DNA from: Congeria kusceri
Lineage: Eukaryota > Mollusca > Bivalvia > Myida > Dreissenidae
Length of the DNA: 64,000 bases
Direction: 5' to 3'
Assembly: GCA_027627225.1 (NCBI GenBank)
Contig: CM051033.1
Location: forward strand, 45,904,516 to 45,968,515
Positions 14,301-29,300 of this stretch are shown piece after piece. Position 1 is the first letter of the stretch; each line of letters starts with the position of its first letter. The position numbers and the translations under genes were made by a program. The notes below the pieces were generated by a model that searched no databases, was not told where the DNA came from, and saw nothing but the letters and a program-made list of their open reading frames with translations.

Positions 14301-17300
14301 TAAAATTAAAAAAAAAAACGTTTTCCGCTCAATAGCTTGAGAATGTTTTAATGAAACTTCATATACAGATATCTTCTATCTAGACCTCGCTTGGGATTGC
14401 ATATGGGGTGGATGGGGTCAAGGTCACTGTTACTAAAAATAGACAAGTTTCTGCTCAATAGCTTGAGAAGACATTGAGATATTTTAATGAAACTTTATAT
14501 GTAGATACCTTATATCTAGACCTCACTTGGGATTGCATATGGGGTGGATGGGGTCAAGGTCAAGGTCACAGTTAAAAAAAATTGTTTGTGCTGACTAATG
14601 CATTTTGATTTTGACAAATTTGGTTTTCAAATAATTTCTATGTTTCTTGTTCATTTTGGCATCTTGATTATAGATCTAAGAATACATATGGAATAGTTTT
14701 GATACCTCAACTCACCACTTAGAGAGAGGTTTTGGAGATGAATTAGATGCACGAATACCATGACTCTACCTTATTAGTTTTTTAATTGTTTCTCTCCAGT
14801 CATTGAATCTTAACCCCACACAAGCTTCTTCGACGGGCGTATCTTTGTGACAATGGCACTATTCTTATCTAATAAATTTCTTAGAGAAATTAGTTTTAAA
14901 AAAATGACATAAGAAACCATTCTATATATAATGGAATTCGTGAGTTGAAAATGAAAACAAAGGCATTGGGTCTAATGAATGGATATTCAAGATATGATTT
15001 TTAACATAAAAATGTTCTAATACAGTGTCATTATTATTTTAAAATCTAAGATTGTTCTTAGTTTTTCTCTATTTTTCTTAAAATTACGTTAGAAATAATA
15101 CAAGAATAACTCTTTTTGTCTTTAAATGTTAGAAAGCTTTGCATCAGTCTTAAAAGTTTAGAGTTTTTTAGGTCAAAAAATTAAATACTGTTTTGTCATT
15201 CTTCCTTGAAAATCTGCAAACAGTTAACATCAATTGGTGAAAATACACTTGCATGTGATTACAAATAATGTGTTGATATTATTGTGTAAACTTTAATCAG
15301 TTGGTTTCTTTGTGGTCTCAACTAATTGGAAATTAATGAACTCAGATATAACTCGAGTAATATCGAGTTAATCTGCTAATCTATGCATAAGTCTCATTAA
15401 ATGGTTTTATTGTAATATTTTTCATAATTTAAATATCAATATTATTATAAGATTCGATGTTTGGGTTATAGTGGTTTACTAATTTAATGATATATCACCC
15501 TTTTTCTTAAACAAGTATTTTATATTCTTAGACAAGTTTTCTCTAAGAATTCATTGTGAATCTATCAGAAAGAAAATCTAAGAAAATAATTATCTTAGCT
15601 AACGTTCATAAAAGTCTTAGAAAATTTCTAAATACAGACCAACTACACATAACAAACACATGTCTAAGAAAAATCTATTTCAAGGACAATAACCGGTATT
15701 CTTAGATTTTTCTAATTTTTTTACAATAATTAGAGAAAAACTAAGAATGTTTCACATTTTCAGAAAATAATGAATATATCTTAGAAAATGTATGAAATCT
15801 TAGTGAATAAAATTGTCTAAGAAAGGTTAAGAATACCAACCCTGATTTTAAAAGATTTCAAAGGACTGTGGTCCGTTTTTTCCCCGTGTAAATATGTTTG
15901 CTGGTATTCTTTTAAAAATTGCACACTACAAAAGTTTGTCTCACATGTAAATGCCTTGCTTTATTTAAATAATCTGACGATAGAAATCCCAGACATAACC
16001 AGGCTTATTATGAATCATTATGCAATTCTCTTCAGCACATTAATCCTGTAAGCTTAATCTGGCGGTGCGCCAGACAATCTTGATTATCCAGAACCTTTTA
16101 TTTTGTACTGTTCTAATATTAATATGATACTTTTCTAAACCATGTTTCAGACAATGTATCCCATGCTTGATAACTATACAGTTTCAAAGGATAATTAAAC
16201 TCTTTATATCAACGTTTACATAGTGTTGTAAAGAAAATAAACTCGATTTTAATGAAAAGTTTGGCATTAAACATGCATTTTCCACTTCTTCGTTTGAAAT
16301 CAAGACGTGTTTGTTCTAGCAAGATAATCATATTAGTTTTGTTGTAGACATTGACTCAGTCAATGAATCATTAAATGATTTGAACTTTTCTGCTAGCTTC
16401 TTAAATCTGATTAGGTTCCATTCCTGTATAAACACTGCAGGGAGCATCCAGCTGGAGCCTCTTTAAAATTTCAGTGGGTATATACAGTAGCCAGTTGTTT
16501 TAACCAGCTTATTAGTCCAGGGAATAGGAATTTTGGGGAAATAATTGACACAAAAGAAGTTTTTGTTGAATTATGACCATTGATATGAGTCTTTTGACAT
16601 ATTAAAAATCCACCGCTGAACCATGGCGCAAAATCCTGAGTTTTAGGGGAAAAACACGAAAAATGATAAACGAAACTGTGAATTTCTGGAATCTGCCCCC
16701 TATGTAACTATTTATGATTTTTTTTTCATAGAAACGAAGTTAAAATCATAATATTGCTTTGAAATAGTTAATAGGTGTAAACGGACAAATTGATTAAAAA
16801 ATCTTTGGGGATAAATCCTTGAAAATGAGAAATAAAGGTGTGAGTTTCTGGAATCCATCGGTTAATGATGTATGATATTTCTATAACTGTTACATTAGAC
16901 TTCTAAATGTTCATGATCTCTTATATTTTGATATTTAAGTATGTTTTATGTATTAGATTTTAATTATTGCATCTCATGACCATTAAACAAGCTCATTGGA
17001 GCTAAGATGTTAGCACTAAACGAAAGAAATATAAATAATAATAATAATACACTTCCTATAATTTTCAATATTTATTGACACACACACGCTATTCAGTCAG
17101 CTGAGGAAAAGTGTTATTATTGTATATTGTTTGGTTCAGATAACACTTTTTGGTAAAAAGATAAATACTTAAAATTAGATATAATTTATTTTAAGACTTA
17201 TTACTAATTGTTTTATTTTTCAGCTCAAATACATTCTAACAAATTAGCTCCAATCCATTAGAATTTCACATTTAAGATATATTTAATGTTTTCTGAACGT

Positions 17301-20300
17301 TTTAATCACATAAATGTAACTGATGTGAGCATACAATATGGCACCCACATTGGGCATATATGGTGTATTTTTCCAGGTATAGCCCGTATTTGGCCCATAT
17401 GGGCTTACTTGCTGGATGTACCATTATGAGTTTTCTTGTCGAGACCCATATGGGTTTGCTTGATTGGGTCTACCTGAGTTTGATAAAGGTTAGACTAAGT
17501 ATATGGGTCCTTCACTAGCTTCACATGGTATGTTTGCCCAGGTAAAGTCCATATTGTAAATTGCTGAGACCCGTAAGGGGATTAGTTGCAGTGGACCCAT
17601 ATGGACCTGATATGGGCAAACAAATATTGTTTGGCATCCACACAGGGGCAATATGGTATATTTGCTTGCTGGGGCTATCTTGCTGGCACCCATATGGGTT
17701 TGCTTGACTGGGACCCACTTGGGTTCTATAGGGGCAAGACTGTGCATACTCTAGGCCCATGTTGTAAATTAGCCCAGGTAAAGCCCATATCATGACCACA
17801 TGTGGTGGCTTGCTGGGACCTAAATGGGCTTACTTACTTGGGCTTACTTGCTGTGATATGGGCAATGATCATTATTTGGGACCCACATCGGGGCCATATT
17901 GTATATATGCCCAGATATAGCCCATTTTTGGCCCGCATATATGCTTGCTTGCTGGGACCCATATGGGCTTTCTTGTTAGGCCCCATATGGGTTTGATTGA
18001 CTGGGACCCACCTGGGTTTTAAAGCGGCAAGACAATGCATATGGGTCCAAAACTGTGCCCATTTTGTATATCAGCCCGGGTAAAGCCCATATAGTGCCCA
18101 CATGGGGTGGTTTGCTGGGACCCCAATGGGCTTACTTTCATTGGACCCACATGGGCTTGCCTGCTGGGTCCCATATGGTTCGGATAATGGGCAAACAAAT
18201 ATTATATGGGAGCCACATGGGGTGCATATGGTATATTTCCCAGATATTGCCCATATTGGGCCCATATGGACTGGTCTTGCTTGCTGGATTCTATATGGGT
18301 CTGACAATGTCATACATATATTATTTGGTATATTTGCCCAGATATAGCTCATTTTGGGCTTACCTGCAGGGTTTTTTATGTCTGCCCTTCACTAAAAAGG
18401 GAGAAATTGTATTTTGTACGATTTCTTCTTTTTTATGGTGTCGCCTGACTATAGGTTACTTATGTCGGCGGCGGTAGCGTCCCCTTTCGCTTGTCCGGAG
18501 AATAACTCTTAGACTATTAAAGCTATCAACATGAAACTTCATAGGTAGATAGATCTAATTGAGGGGAAGTGCAGTGCACAAGAACCCTTACTCGGCACCT
18601 CATACTTTTGGAGTTATTGCCATTTGTTTCTTTTCATACTTAATTTTTTGGCGGAGCATAACTCTAAGACTATGAAAGCTATCAGCTTGAAACTTCACAG
18701 GTAGATATATCTCATTGAGGAGAAGTGCAGTCCACAAGAACCGTTACTCTGCACCTCATTCATTCAGAGTTATTGCCCTTTGTAAAATGTCATACTTATT
18801 TTTTTGTTGCAGCTTAGGTTTTAATAAGTCTTTTTTTTTGCAATTAGCCAGAGTGCAGTGCTTTTGAAGATTTCAATAAATCTGTTTAAAAACATTTGAT
18901 CATTAACCTTAAGTGCTTCTTCATTTGGATTCACATAAGCTATCCGGCGTCAGGTGACACATCCGACTCGCGGAGGTCTAGTTATTTTTATGTCTCCCTG
19001 TACACCTAACTCCATTAAAATGTATGTGGGCATGATATCTCGGGCGAGTACGATAATTAACCAAATCACCGAGGAACTGTGGAGTTGTGGTCCTTGAATT
19101 GTCTAATATTAGCCTTTTAAGCCATTTCGGCTCTCTAAGTCCAACAGCTTTCAAGCGATCTTCTTCAAACTTGATGAACAATTTAGAATATAATATCTTA
19201 GCCAAGTTCGATGATCAAACAAATCCCCCAGGAACTTATGGCCCTTGATTTACCTCAAAATGGCCTTTTCAGCAGTATCCGCTTTCTATGTCCAACAGTT
19301 GTCATCTTCACCAAACTTTATATGTCTGGTCTGAAGCTTGTACAGTGAGTGAGGATTTCCATTAGAAATGTGGCATTTTCACAGAAAATGTTCGTTGCCA
19401 CACAAGATCTCAGGAACTAATAAGTTTATTTCAGTTAAACTTCACATGCAGCATCCCTACCTAGAAGACATGTGCATATTTCCAGGCAATTCCAGTCTGA
19501 TTATTGTTCAGGTAGTTATTGCCCTTTTATATAAAAAATAGCGTTTTAATAAAATATTTTTTGTTTCCACGACAGATCTCAGGAATTAATAAATCAAATT
19601 CAATGAAACTTCATAGGCAGCCTCCCTACCAAGGGGACATGCGCATACTGTCAGGTCATTGTTGTTGGATAAGTTTTTGGGAGTTATTGCCCTATATATG
19701 ATTTATTATATTTGAGTCTCTCTTTAAATTTCGGGGCAGCATTTAGTCGACGCTTTGTCCGTCCGTCCGTCCTTCCATCACCTTTTCTTGTCCGGAGTAT
19801 TTCTAAGCAACTACTGGCCGGAATTTAATGTAACGTTATGGGAAGCTTCATTACCAAGAGGTGTGCATACTACCAGTGATCTGATTTTGAAGATTTCTGA
19901 AATCAGTATATATTGCAAAATTCTCCACTTTCTTGTCCGGATTGTTTCTAGGCAACTACTGGCTGGAATTCAACAAAACTTAACGAGAAGCTTCATTGCC
20001 AAGAAGAGATGTGCATACTACCAGGATGTTTCGCTTCAATGATTTTTCTCAGAGTTAAAGGACTTTGAGATTTTTGAAATTAGTATATACTGCATACATT
20101 CGTGTCCAGGCTATTTGTCAGCAAATACTGGCCAGATTTTAATCAATTTATATGGGAAGCTTCATTGCCATGAGGAGGTGTGCAAATTAGCAGGACGTTG
20201 GCTTCAAAGACTTTTCTTAGAGTTATGGGACCTCGAATATTTCTGAAATATAGTATATAGTGTGCAATTCTTGTCCAAGCTATTTCTCAGCAACTACTGG

Positions 20301-23300
20301 CCAGATTTCAATGAAATTTCATGGAAAGCTTCATTGCCAAGAGGAGGTGTGCATATTAGCGGGATGCTCCACTTCAATGATTTTCTTGGAGTTATGGGAC
20401 TTTGAAAATTTATGAAATATAGTATATAGTATGCATTTCCTTCTGATTTTTAGTCATTTTAATATCTCTGCCCTTCACATTGCAATTATATTGCTTGACA
20501 AAGCGCATTGGGGAGCATCCATCAGTTCTACTGATATCCTTGTTATAGTTTGTATACATCACTTATATGACATTTGATTTAATATTTAAAATTACATTAT
20601 TAATATAATTCGAGATAATAGATCAAGGGTTGCAATGATTTGTCTTTGTAATCATCTGCAATACTTGCAATGGCAGATTAAATCTAAGGGGGAGAACTTT
20701 GTACAAACTGGGTTTAACACCACTTAATATATGTTTGATTTCATTTATAATATATTTATATTTAAATCATTCGTGTGTAGCATTTGCAACTGAAAACGGA
20801 TTTAGATGAGCATGATATTAGGAGAGGAATTCTTACGCGATTGTATTAAAGATATCTACAAAACATGAAATACAGATCTTCTGAAAAATTGCATGATAAA
20901 ACGTGTTTTTATCAAGCAAAATGTCTTATAATCCCCAAGTTAATATATTGATTATCATGGCAGATTAAGTTACCTATGTGACACTGAAAAATCAAATATA
21001 AGCTGGTAATGAGTGCCAACTCAACCAATAATTTGGAAAAAAGAAAAATTAGTACCATTCAGTACCATTTACCCTTACCACGTTAAAGCCCAAAAATCTG
21101 AACTCCATGTGTGTGGATTTTTGTGGATTTTTCAGTGGTAGTCAACGGCATACCATAGAGTGTAAAAACACTAAAAATGCTTTTGTGTCAATTATTTCCT
21201 TTTTTTGGTATTTCTGACCATAGGGTCCCAGGACTAATTATTTATTAATAACATATGCATCATTTGTGTCAATTATTTCCTTTTTTGGTATTTCTGACCT
21301 ACCATAGGGTCCCTGGACTAATTATTTATTAATAACATACGCATCATTTGTAAGGTGCACACATGTATTTGCAAACACACATGTATTAATTCTTGAGTTA
21401 AAGTCTATTCTTTATTCTTAAATCTAAGAATGGGTTGATGAATACGAGCCCGGAGTATTTGCTCCACCATACTACAGTAAATGACCAGTAATTGACTATT
21501 AAATGTGACGCCCAGTAATTGACTACAATAAAGACCAGTAATGGTCTACAGAATTATAAAGATGCAACATTTAGCCATGGCTTGATTCGATCGATTTTTA
21601 TTTCATCTATAACATCATTTAGTTGAATATGTTGATTCAATTTTCCTTTTACAGGCTTGTTTTTGTGTATTTATCAGTTCTGACTTTCAAAAGAGTAAAG
21701 CATTTTACTTGTTATTATGTGTGCCATTGAATTGGTTACTATGTACCCTTTATATTAATATAGATTAGAAAAATGGAAAAATTGGTGACATCGTTTAACC
21801 ACTAGTTCAATATAACAGCAACCTTGATGCCATGATCACTTTGCTTGAGTTATCTACACAAACACCATAATTTAATTACCAGGTTTAGGACATATAATGT
21901 ATAAATATATAAACATACATACATGTAAATATACATGAATAAATAAATTCAGATCAAAAATGGCTGATTGCATATCGGTAATCGCATCAGACCATACACA
22001 ATTGATTGATCGATGTATCGAAAGAATGGTTACAGCTAAATTTATTACTACAATTTAGTATATAAGTTACTTAAACACTGCTCTTGTTTTCACATTCAAA
22101 TATTAACTTCCTGTGTTTAAAAGAACCAATCAGGAAAGGATTCCTTTCAATGTATCTTCACGTCAATAATTATCCAGTAAACCCTCCCTGTATTATTAGT
22201 TGGTTCACTTTTATTAAGATAACTAATGTAATACAAAAATTTATATACAAGAGGGCCAAAGTGGCCCTGGGTCGCTCACCTAAGTTTAGTGAATAATACT
22301 GGTTTGTAAAAGTTTTAAAGCATGTTCAGAGTTCAAGTAATAGTTGACAACTGACGTCAGTGATGGTCCACTGACATCCATGTTTTTAGCGTATCCAAAT
22401 AACGTGAAGGAACGTGGTGGATTAAAGTCACCCATTAAATAACGTGAAGGAACGTGGTGGATTAAAGTCACCCATTAAATAACGTGAAGGAACGTGGTGG
22501 ATTTAAGTCACCCATTAAATTATTGTTTAATTATCCTGCTAGTGGTTATAGAATATTTGCAACGTTTTTATTAAAGCCATATAATGAAACTACTCCCCTG
22601 GCAGCCATGTTTTTTTTAAATCATTAAATAGAAAATTTGGTAGAGGCCACCAAAGCAACATTAGTGTGAAATTAATACGAAATCCAACAATTGGTTACTG
22701 ACAAGAAGATTTTTAAAGTTTTCAGTTCAGCCATATAAGGAAAACGTCGCGTTCCTGGCGGCGATGATTTAGAACATATCAAAATAATGTGAAGTATTTT
22801 GCTATAGGGTCACCTAAGAATATTTGTGTGAAATTATTTCAAAATCCAACCAGGGTTTTTTGACAACAAGATTTTTAAAATTTTCAATATAGCCAAAAAA
22901 GGTCCCACCCCCTGTCGGCCATGTCTTTTAAAGTATCAAACTAATTTTAAGTGTTTTGGTAGAGGGTCACTCAAGGAACCTTTGTCTGAAATTATTTTAA
23001 ATTTTAACCATTGGTGACTGACGAGAAGAATTTAGTCTTATAAGTAAAAAAGACCCAGGCCTTTTACACCCATGTTCTTTGACGAATCAAAGTAATTTGA
23101 AGCATTTTGGTAGAAGACCACCCAAGAAAAATTCATACCAAGTTTGGTTAATTTCCACCAAGCAGTTTCAGAGGAGATTTTTTAAAGTATATTGTTGACG
23201 AAGACGGCGAATGACCAGAATAGCTCACCCTTGAACAGTTTGTGTTCAGGTGCGCTCAAAAGTGAATTTATTTAGCAATAGAATAAACAACCCTACAGTT

Positions 23301-26300
23301 CTGTAAGATCCTGAAACAATTTGTTTACTGCATTGTCTATTATTATTTAAAAAAAAATCATACAGTAGTTTCAGTATCCATTTAAACTGGTAACCGCACA
23401 CTAAACTGACATTGGGGTAAGAACAACTAAAATAATGATGAAATCATAGGAATATAATTTTAAGGGAATATGGAGATTAAAATACAAACCATTATTTGTT
23501 CTGCTATTCCAATAAACCAGAGTTCTGAAAGAAGTCCTGTATAGTGTGACAGCGACCTCTGAGACACCGAAGGTCAGCACAGTCCATTATATAGGGGTAT
23601 CAATGTAATTGCTATTTTAAGTGTCAGTTATTCATATAAGGATAAACCGACAACTATAAGCAAAACAAGAATGGTCGAATGGTGTGCACTGAAGATTTTG
23701 GTGATGGCTAACCGGGTTCGAATCTGGTCGGAAAACATTGAAATTTATGTTTAACTGCAATTTATGCGGTGATAAATGTATTTTGTTTATATTTTGAGTT
23801 CAAAGTTTGTATTTATTTGTATTTTTTTCAAATATCAGTTACATGACAATAATAGCAATGACAGTGTCATCAGCATTCCATTTACTTCCCGTGTCCGTCA
23901 CAAAGTCATTAAATATACAAGTATATACTATCTTTATAAATTTGAAAAAACAGTTTCACCAGCAGGACTTGGACTCATGACCATTTGTTAAAAATAACGC
24001 GCCGCGCTTTTATTGCCTGAGCCATGAATTTATATTGATAGTAGGAAATATATTCAAACATTCACTGTACCAGGGCAGGTTATTTATCATTTCTTTGCAG
24101 CTACCTCCATTTTATCTGATTTACCTATTTTTGGGAGAAACCATTAATCTAGAACATGTTCACGTCTCAATGCGCACTGTTTATTTATACCTCTCTTTCA
24201 TAACACTAAATTTTGATTTTCACGTGCTACTTAAATGTCTTAATATAATGTGCATTAATGTCAGTATGTCAGGATAGCTTTTGAACTACAATTAAAGTCA
24301 CTAAGTTGCTTTATAAATACAATTTAAGTCAGTAAGTTGCTAAAACACTGCCCTTGTTTTCAAATTTAGAGATAAACTTCCTGTATTTGAACCAAATGGG
24401 AGTGGATGTGTATGGGTTACCCAATAGATGCTTTATGTTGTAGCAGACAAACATCTGAATACACAGCTAGTGCTTATTGCTTATCAGAGTGCTATAGCAT
24501 TTATCTACATGTATGGTCACATGATTATGTTTGAATGGTGTATCACTAGTTCCAAAATATCTCGACTAGGGTCAAGAACTGTTTGTATAAATTGCTAATT
24601 TTTTTCTATTATTTTTAAGACATTTAAGTATTAATAAATATGCCCCCTTCGAAGAAGTGGGGGTATATTGCTTTGCACCTGTCCGTTGGTCGGTCAGTCA
24701 GTCGGTCAGTCAGTCAGTCGGTCAGTCAGTCGAACGGTCGGTCGGATGGTTGGTAGGTCTGTCCGTATACCATTTTGTTTCTGCACGATGTCTAGAGAAC
24801 GCTTTGACCTACGATCATTTAAGTTAGTTAAGTTAGTATGCTGGTTACTTGGGTGGAAAGGATTACGCTTATCGATTTCGATGTCAACAGGTGAAAGGTC
24901 AAGGTCACAGGAGCTTGTAACATGAAATTCATTTCTGCACCATATCTAGAGAACACTTTGCCCTATGATCATTGAAGTTGGTATGCAGGTTACTTGGGTG
25001 GAAAGGAGGATGCCTATCAATTTTGAGGTCAACAGGTCAAGGTGACAGAGGCTTGTAACATGAAAACTGTTTCCTTTGTAGACCATTTTGTTTCCGCACG
25101 ATATGTAGAATACGCTTTAATCTACGATCATCCAAGTTGGTATGCTGGTTACTCGGGAGAAAAAGAAGGCGCCTGTCAATGTTTAGGTCAACAGGTCAAA
25201 GGTCAAGGTCACAGGGGTTTGTAACATGAAAATATTTTCTCCGTAGACCATTTTGTTTCCGCAAGATATCTAGAGACATACGATCGTCCAAGTTAGAATG
25301 CTAGTTACTCGGGATGAAAGGAAGAAGCCTATCGATTTTGAGGTCAACCAGTCAGAGGTCAAGGTCACAGGGGCTTGTAAACCCCTGAAAACCAAACATG
25401 AAAACCATTTCCACGCAATATCTAGAGAATGCTTTAACCTAGGATTATATAAATTAGTATGCTGGTTAATCTTGAGGGAAGGAAGACCCCTATCGATTTT
25501 GAGATCAAGAGATCGAAGGTCAAGGTCACACGGAGTTTTTAAAAAAACAACACAGTTCCACTTAATAACAGGTGAACCATTGGTACATGGTCCTCAAAAT
25601 ATATAAGTACAATGGTCAGTTTGAGTAGATGACCTATTACATAGTGATAATTACTGAATACTTGGGTCGAGTCATCAAATTTAATAGAAAAAATGCTCTT
25701 GCACAGAAGACAACTCCTATCAAGGTAATGGTTAACATGTCTCAGCTTAGATTTTTCAGAAACAGTACCCTTCTGTGATGAACAAAGGCTGCAAGTCGGG
25801 GGGGGGGGGGGGGGCAAACACGTTTTACAAACATCTCTTTTTTAAGTGGGTTATGGTAGAGCATCATGGGAAACCTTTTAAATTGATCAAAGCTTATCAA
25901 ACCACATTTTTTTTTTCATATTACATTTAATCATAATTCTAATTTAACAGAATGATATCAAATTTGTTAAAATTAAAAATGTGAATGGAACACATGCAAT
26001 CTATCAGACTTTTATATATTAAAAAATTAAGTTCCAAAAATGCTAAGAACTGGAATATTCAGAAATTGAAATGCAACCATTGATCTCTAAATTATTACAT
26101 ACAATCATATGTTGAAATGTGTACTCTTAAATGACCATACCATGGGTTTATTTCCATTTCAAGACTACTAAAATACTGATAATTGAAATTGAAATTGTCA
26201 CTAACTCAAGAATGACTTGAGATATTGTACTGAAACTTCATATGTAGATACCTTATATCGAGACCTCTTTTGGGATTGTATATAGAATGTTTTGAATGAA

Positions 26301-29300
26301 AGTCAAGGTCCTTCAATAGGGTTTCCACTCAATAACTCCTGAATAAATTGTAATATTGCAATGAAACTTCGCATATAGATACCTTAAATCAAGACCATGC
26401 TTGGGATTGCTTCTGTTGTTTGTGGTGGTCACGTTCAAGGTCACTGTTACTAACAATCGAAATTTAATTTCTGCACAATAACTCAAGAACAAATTGAGAT
26501 ATTGTAATGAAACTTCATACATACAACGATACCTTATAGCGAGACCTCGCTTGGGATTGCATATGGGTTGGGTGGGGTCAAGGTTAATGTTACAAGTGGG
26601 GTTTATTAATCGAAATCTGTCGCTTTTTTTCGTCGTATGTTTTTGTAGTTTTGTAATTATATTCAAGTTTTTTTCATGAAAACGTAATTAATTCAAAGTT
26701 TAGAAAATATGCGCTTATTATAAATTATCTTGTGCATGCATGCATGTATTAATCCGATTTCAGTATATTGACATTACAAACGCACCGTCACAATATGAAC
26801 AAAACATATATTTTGTCTGTCCGAAATAAAATCTTCCCGATTAATGTTCTATCAATAGCGCTTGGTTTGTTTAGGCACTATAGTATCGATCGATGCTTTT
26901 TGACACCGTCCACATGCTAAGCGTGGTACAGGCTTTCAGATACAAACTACTAGACGATAGATGGCAGTCAAATAAAAGACATTTGAAGTAAAAGCGGCAT
27001 GTATATTTGGATACTTGGCTAATTGGTCATGTCAAGCTGTTTTACTTAGTAGTTTTAGGCGACATTTAAGTGTCATTTTTATCGCCTGTGGGTTTTAACG
27101 AATTTTTTTTCGTTGTTCAACAAGAGAATAATATTCCAAGGTACTAAAACCACATTGCAACGTTAGTAAACATAATATTATGAATTAGTAACAAACAGAA
27201 TAATATCAATTAAAAACCGATTTTTTCAAAACTCAAACTCGAATGTTGTTTTTGTAAATATTTGGACAATAATTATTTTAAGTGTCCGAAAAGTTAGAGT
27301 TTTTACAGTATTATCCATTAAACTCAGCTGAGCGACCCAGCCATGTTGGCCCTCTTGTTTCGTTTTTATCGAACTTTCATGTAAAGTTCCCTATAAACAA
27401 ACAAAATATTGTGCTAGAGAAAGCATTCAGTGGAAGTACTGATGTCAAGAACCTCAAAGAGCCTTCTATTTTAACGGAATTCCTGCGCAATGTTTAACTT
27501 ACTACTTTTTAGCTTAACATTTATTCGGGGACATTCATCTCTTCCTGTGATATGAATAGAGCCTTCTATTTTAACGGAATTCCTGCGCAATGTTTAACTT
27601 ACTACTTTTTAGCTTACCATTTATTCGGGGACATTCATCTCTTCCTGCTTATATAAGCGTAGAAATTTACTTGAATGCAATAGAATAAGAACACTCTTTT
27701 GCAGACAATCCATGTATCCTGAGTGGAGACAGGGTCATGTTTATCGATTCTCACCAAGTTAACCCCGGCAAGGTTTGTGTCAGTGTCAAAGTTTGCAAAC
27801 TGAGGAAGTGGAAACGTCTCGATATCAAGGAGTGTTTGCAGGCGTTTCAAGGCAGGTTTGGTTTTAGTGAGAATACGCTTGATAGTGGACGGTTTGAGGG
27901 GACTTTATTTTGGTTTCCTCTTAGACAATGTCCCTCACGACTGTCTGAAAACATATGCAATGAGGAACAGGTTTTAATGCTTTTACGTGCATTTATGGAT
28001 GAAGCAAAACGAAGTTTGCTATTTCTAAAAACCATATGTAGCGTGGAAATGTTTGTAAACAAATCCCAATATGAAGGGGATGCTTTTTATTCTAGAACAA
28101 GTGATTTTCTCTCTACAATAGCGCGAGGATATGAAAAACACTTCTTTCTCGTAAAAATTGATAACTATGATGGAAATCTCGTTGGGCAAAAAAAAAGAAC
28201 TTTTAAGAGAACTAGAAGCAGTTGGAAGAACTATTCCTGATCACACGAAAATGTGGGTTTTTAATGTATGCGTCAATTTAATGAAATTTGACAATTGCCA
28301 AGAAGAAAATACTTGTAAGAATTGGATGGTGGTAAACTATCTCAAGGGTGAAAATGTATCAACCCGTTTTCAAGAACTTTTGTTAGATGATGATATTTGC
28401 AATCCTCACTTGGTTGGCCTAGCAGCCCCGATTTTGGAAACAGAAACATATGCGCATGACAGTGGACACGTATTTGTTTATCAGCCACTTCCACAGGAGT
28501 CTTCTGCAGTGACAGGCTTACCTGTCCACGTGAATGCCTTTTTTGTTATCAGCCAAAATAGGAGACATATAAGGTGGCCGGATAATGATGACACACAGAC
28601 ATATGACAAAAAAATAGAATGGAACATGAAAATTTTGACAGAAATTCTTCCCGATGCTTATGTTGCCCTTATTACTGAGCTTGCAAATTACAGCGAAAAA
28701 CGTGAGAACAAAGATATCTTTGTTAGGTCTGTTTACAATGCCATTCCTAACCACGAAACTGTGAGTGACCGTTGGATGTGTCTGGCCAAGGATGTTTTAA
28801 AAAATATTCAATCAAAACCCATTTTGTTTACAAAATCAATGAAGTGGACTGATGCATGTGGTGCTCTTTTTATTGACAGAAAGTTGAATGGTTCGTCAGA
28901 GACAGTTTGGGAACATGTTGCAGAAGTTTTGATTGAAGAAGCCAAAATGCTTGTTGAAGCGGAACCGCACATTGTCAGATCAATGGAACAAGTGAGATCG
29001 GACCGTTTGACATATGTCGATGCGGCTCTTCTACGAGACCTGCTTACTGCATATGATGCTTACCAGTCTAAAAACGTTGAATTGAAAATCGATTTGCTTC
29101 TCTTTTTGACTGAAAAAGAGTTAACTCTCATTAACGGATTACAACTGTTACCACTTGCTGATGGTACGTTCACTGAATTTGACGAAAACATGCCAACTGT
29201 GTTTTATGAAGGGAATAATATTGTGTGCTCATTTCCCGAGTTTAGTTCCAAATTTGTTTCTGTAACTTGTAAGGACCTGGACCCCATTTTTGAGAGAATT

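Larger units (their letters stand above)
7369..27704 (+). other. Intron 4, 20.3 kb, repeat-filled
   Basis: GTAAGC donor at 7369 and TTTTGCAG acceptor at 27697-27704. The protein is continuous across it, so no coding exon is missing. The interior is a mosaic of dispersed repeats, tandem arrays, a TIR element and tRNA-like fragments listed separately. Stretches between them (9430-10300, 15850-17330, 20540-21180, 21350-22245, 23730-24640, 26610-27310) are AT-rich and show no gene to me. Confidence 0.8.

Noticed and set aside
17490..18477. Several frames of 60-140 codons on both strands
   Set aside because: All lie in the CCATATGG-rich repeat, whose words are self-complementary and read open in several frames.
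26313..26666. 117-codon minus-strand frame
   Set aside because: It lies within the tandem units of the 13850-type repeat family.
27282..27497. 71-codon frame before exon 5 as an extra sacsin exon
   Set aside because: Exon 4 joins exon 5 without missing residues, and the frame covers a repeat tail and a duplicated segment.
28188..28196. Programmed frameshift at the A9 run
   Set aside because: No known sacsin uses frameshifting, and other unrelated lesions follow; a slippage mutation or sequencing error is more likely.
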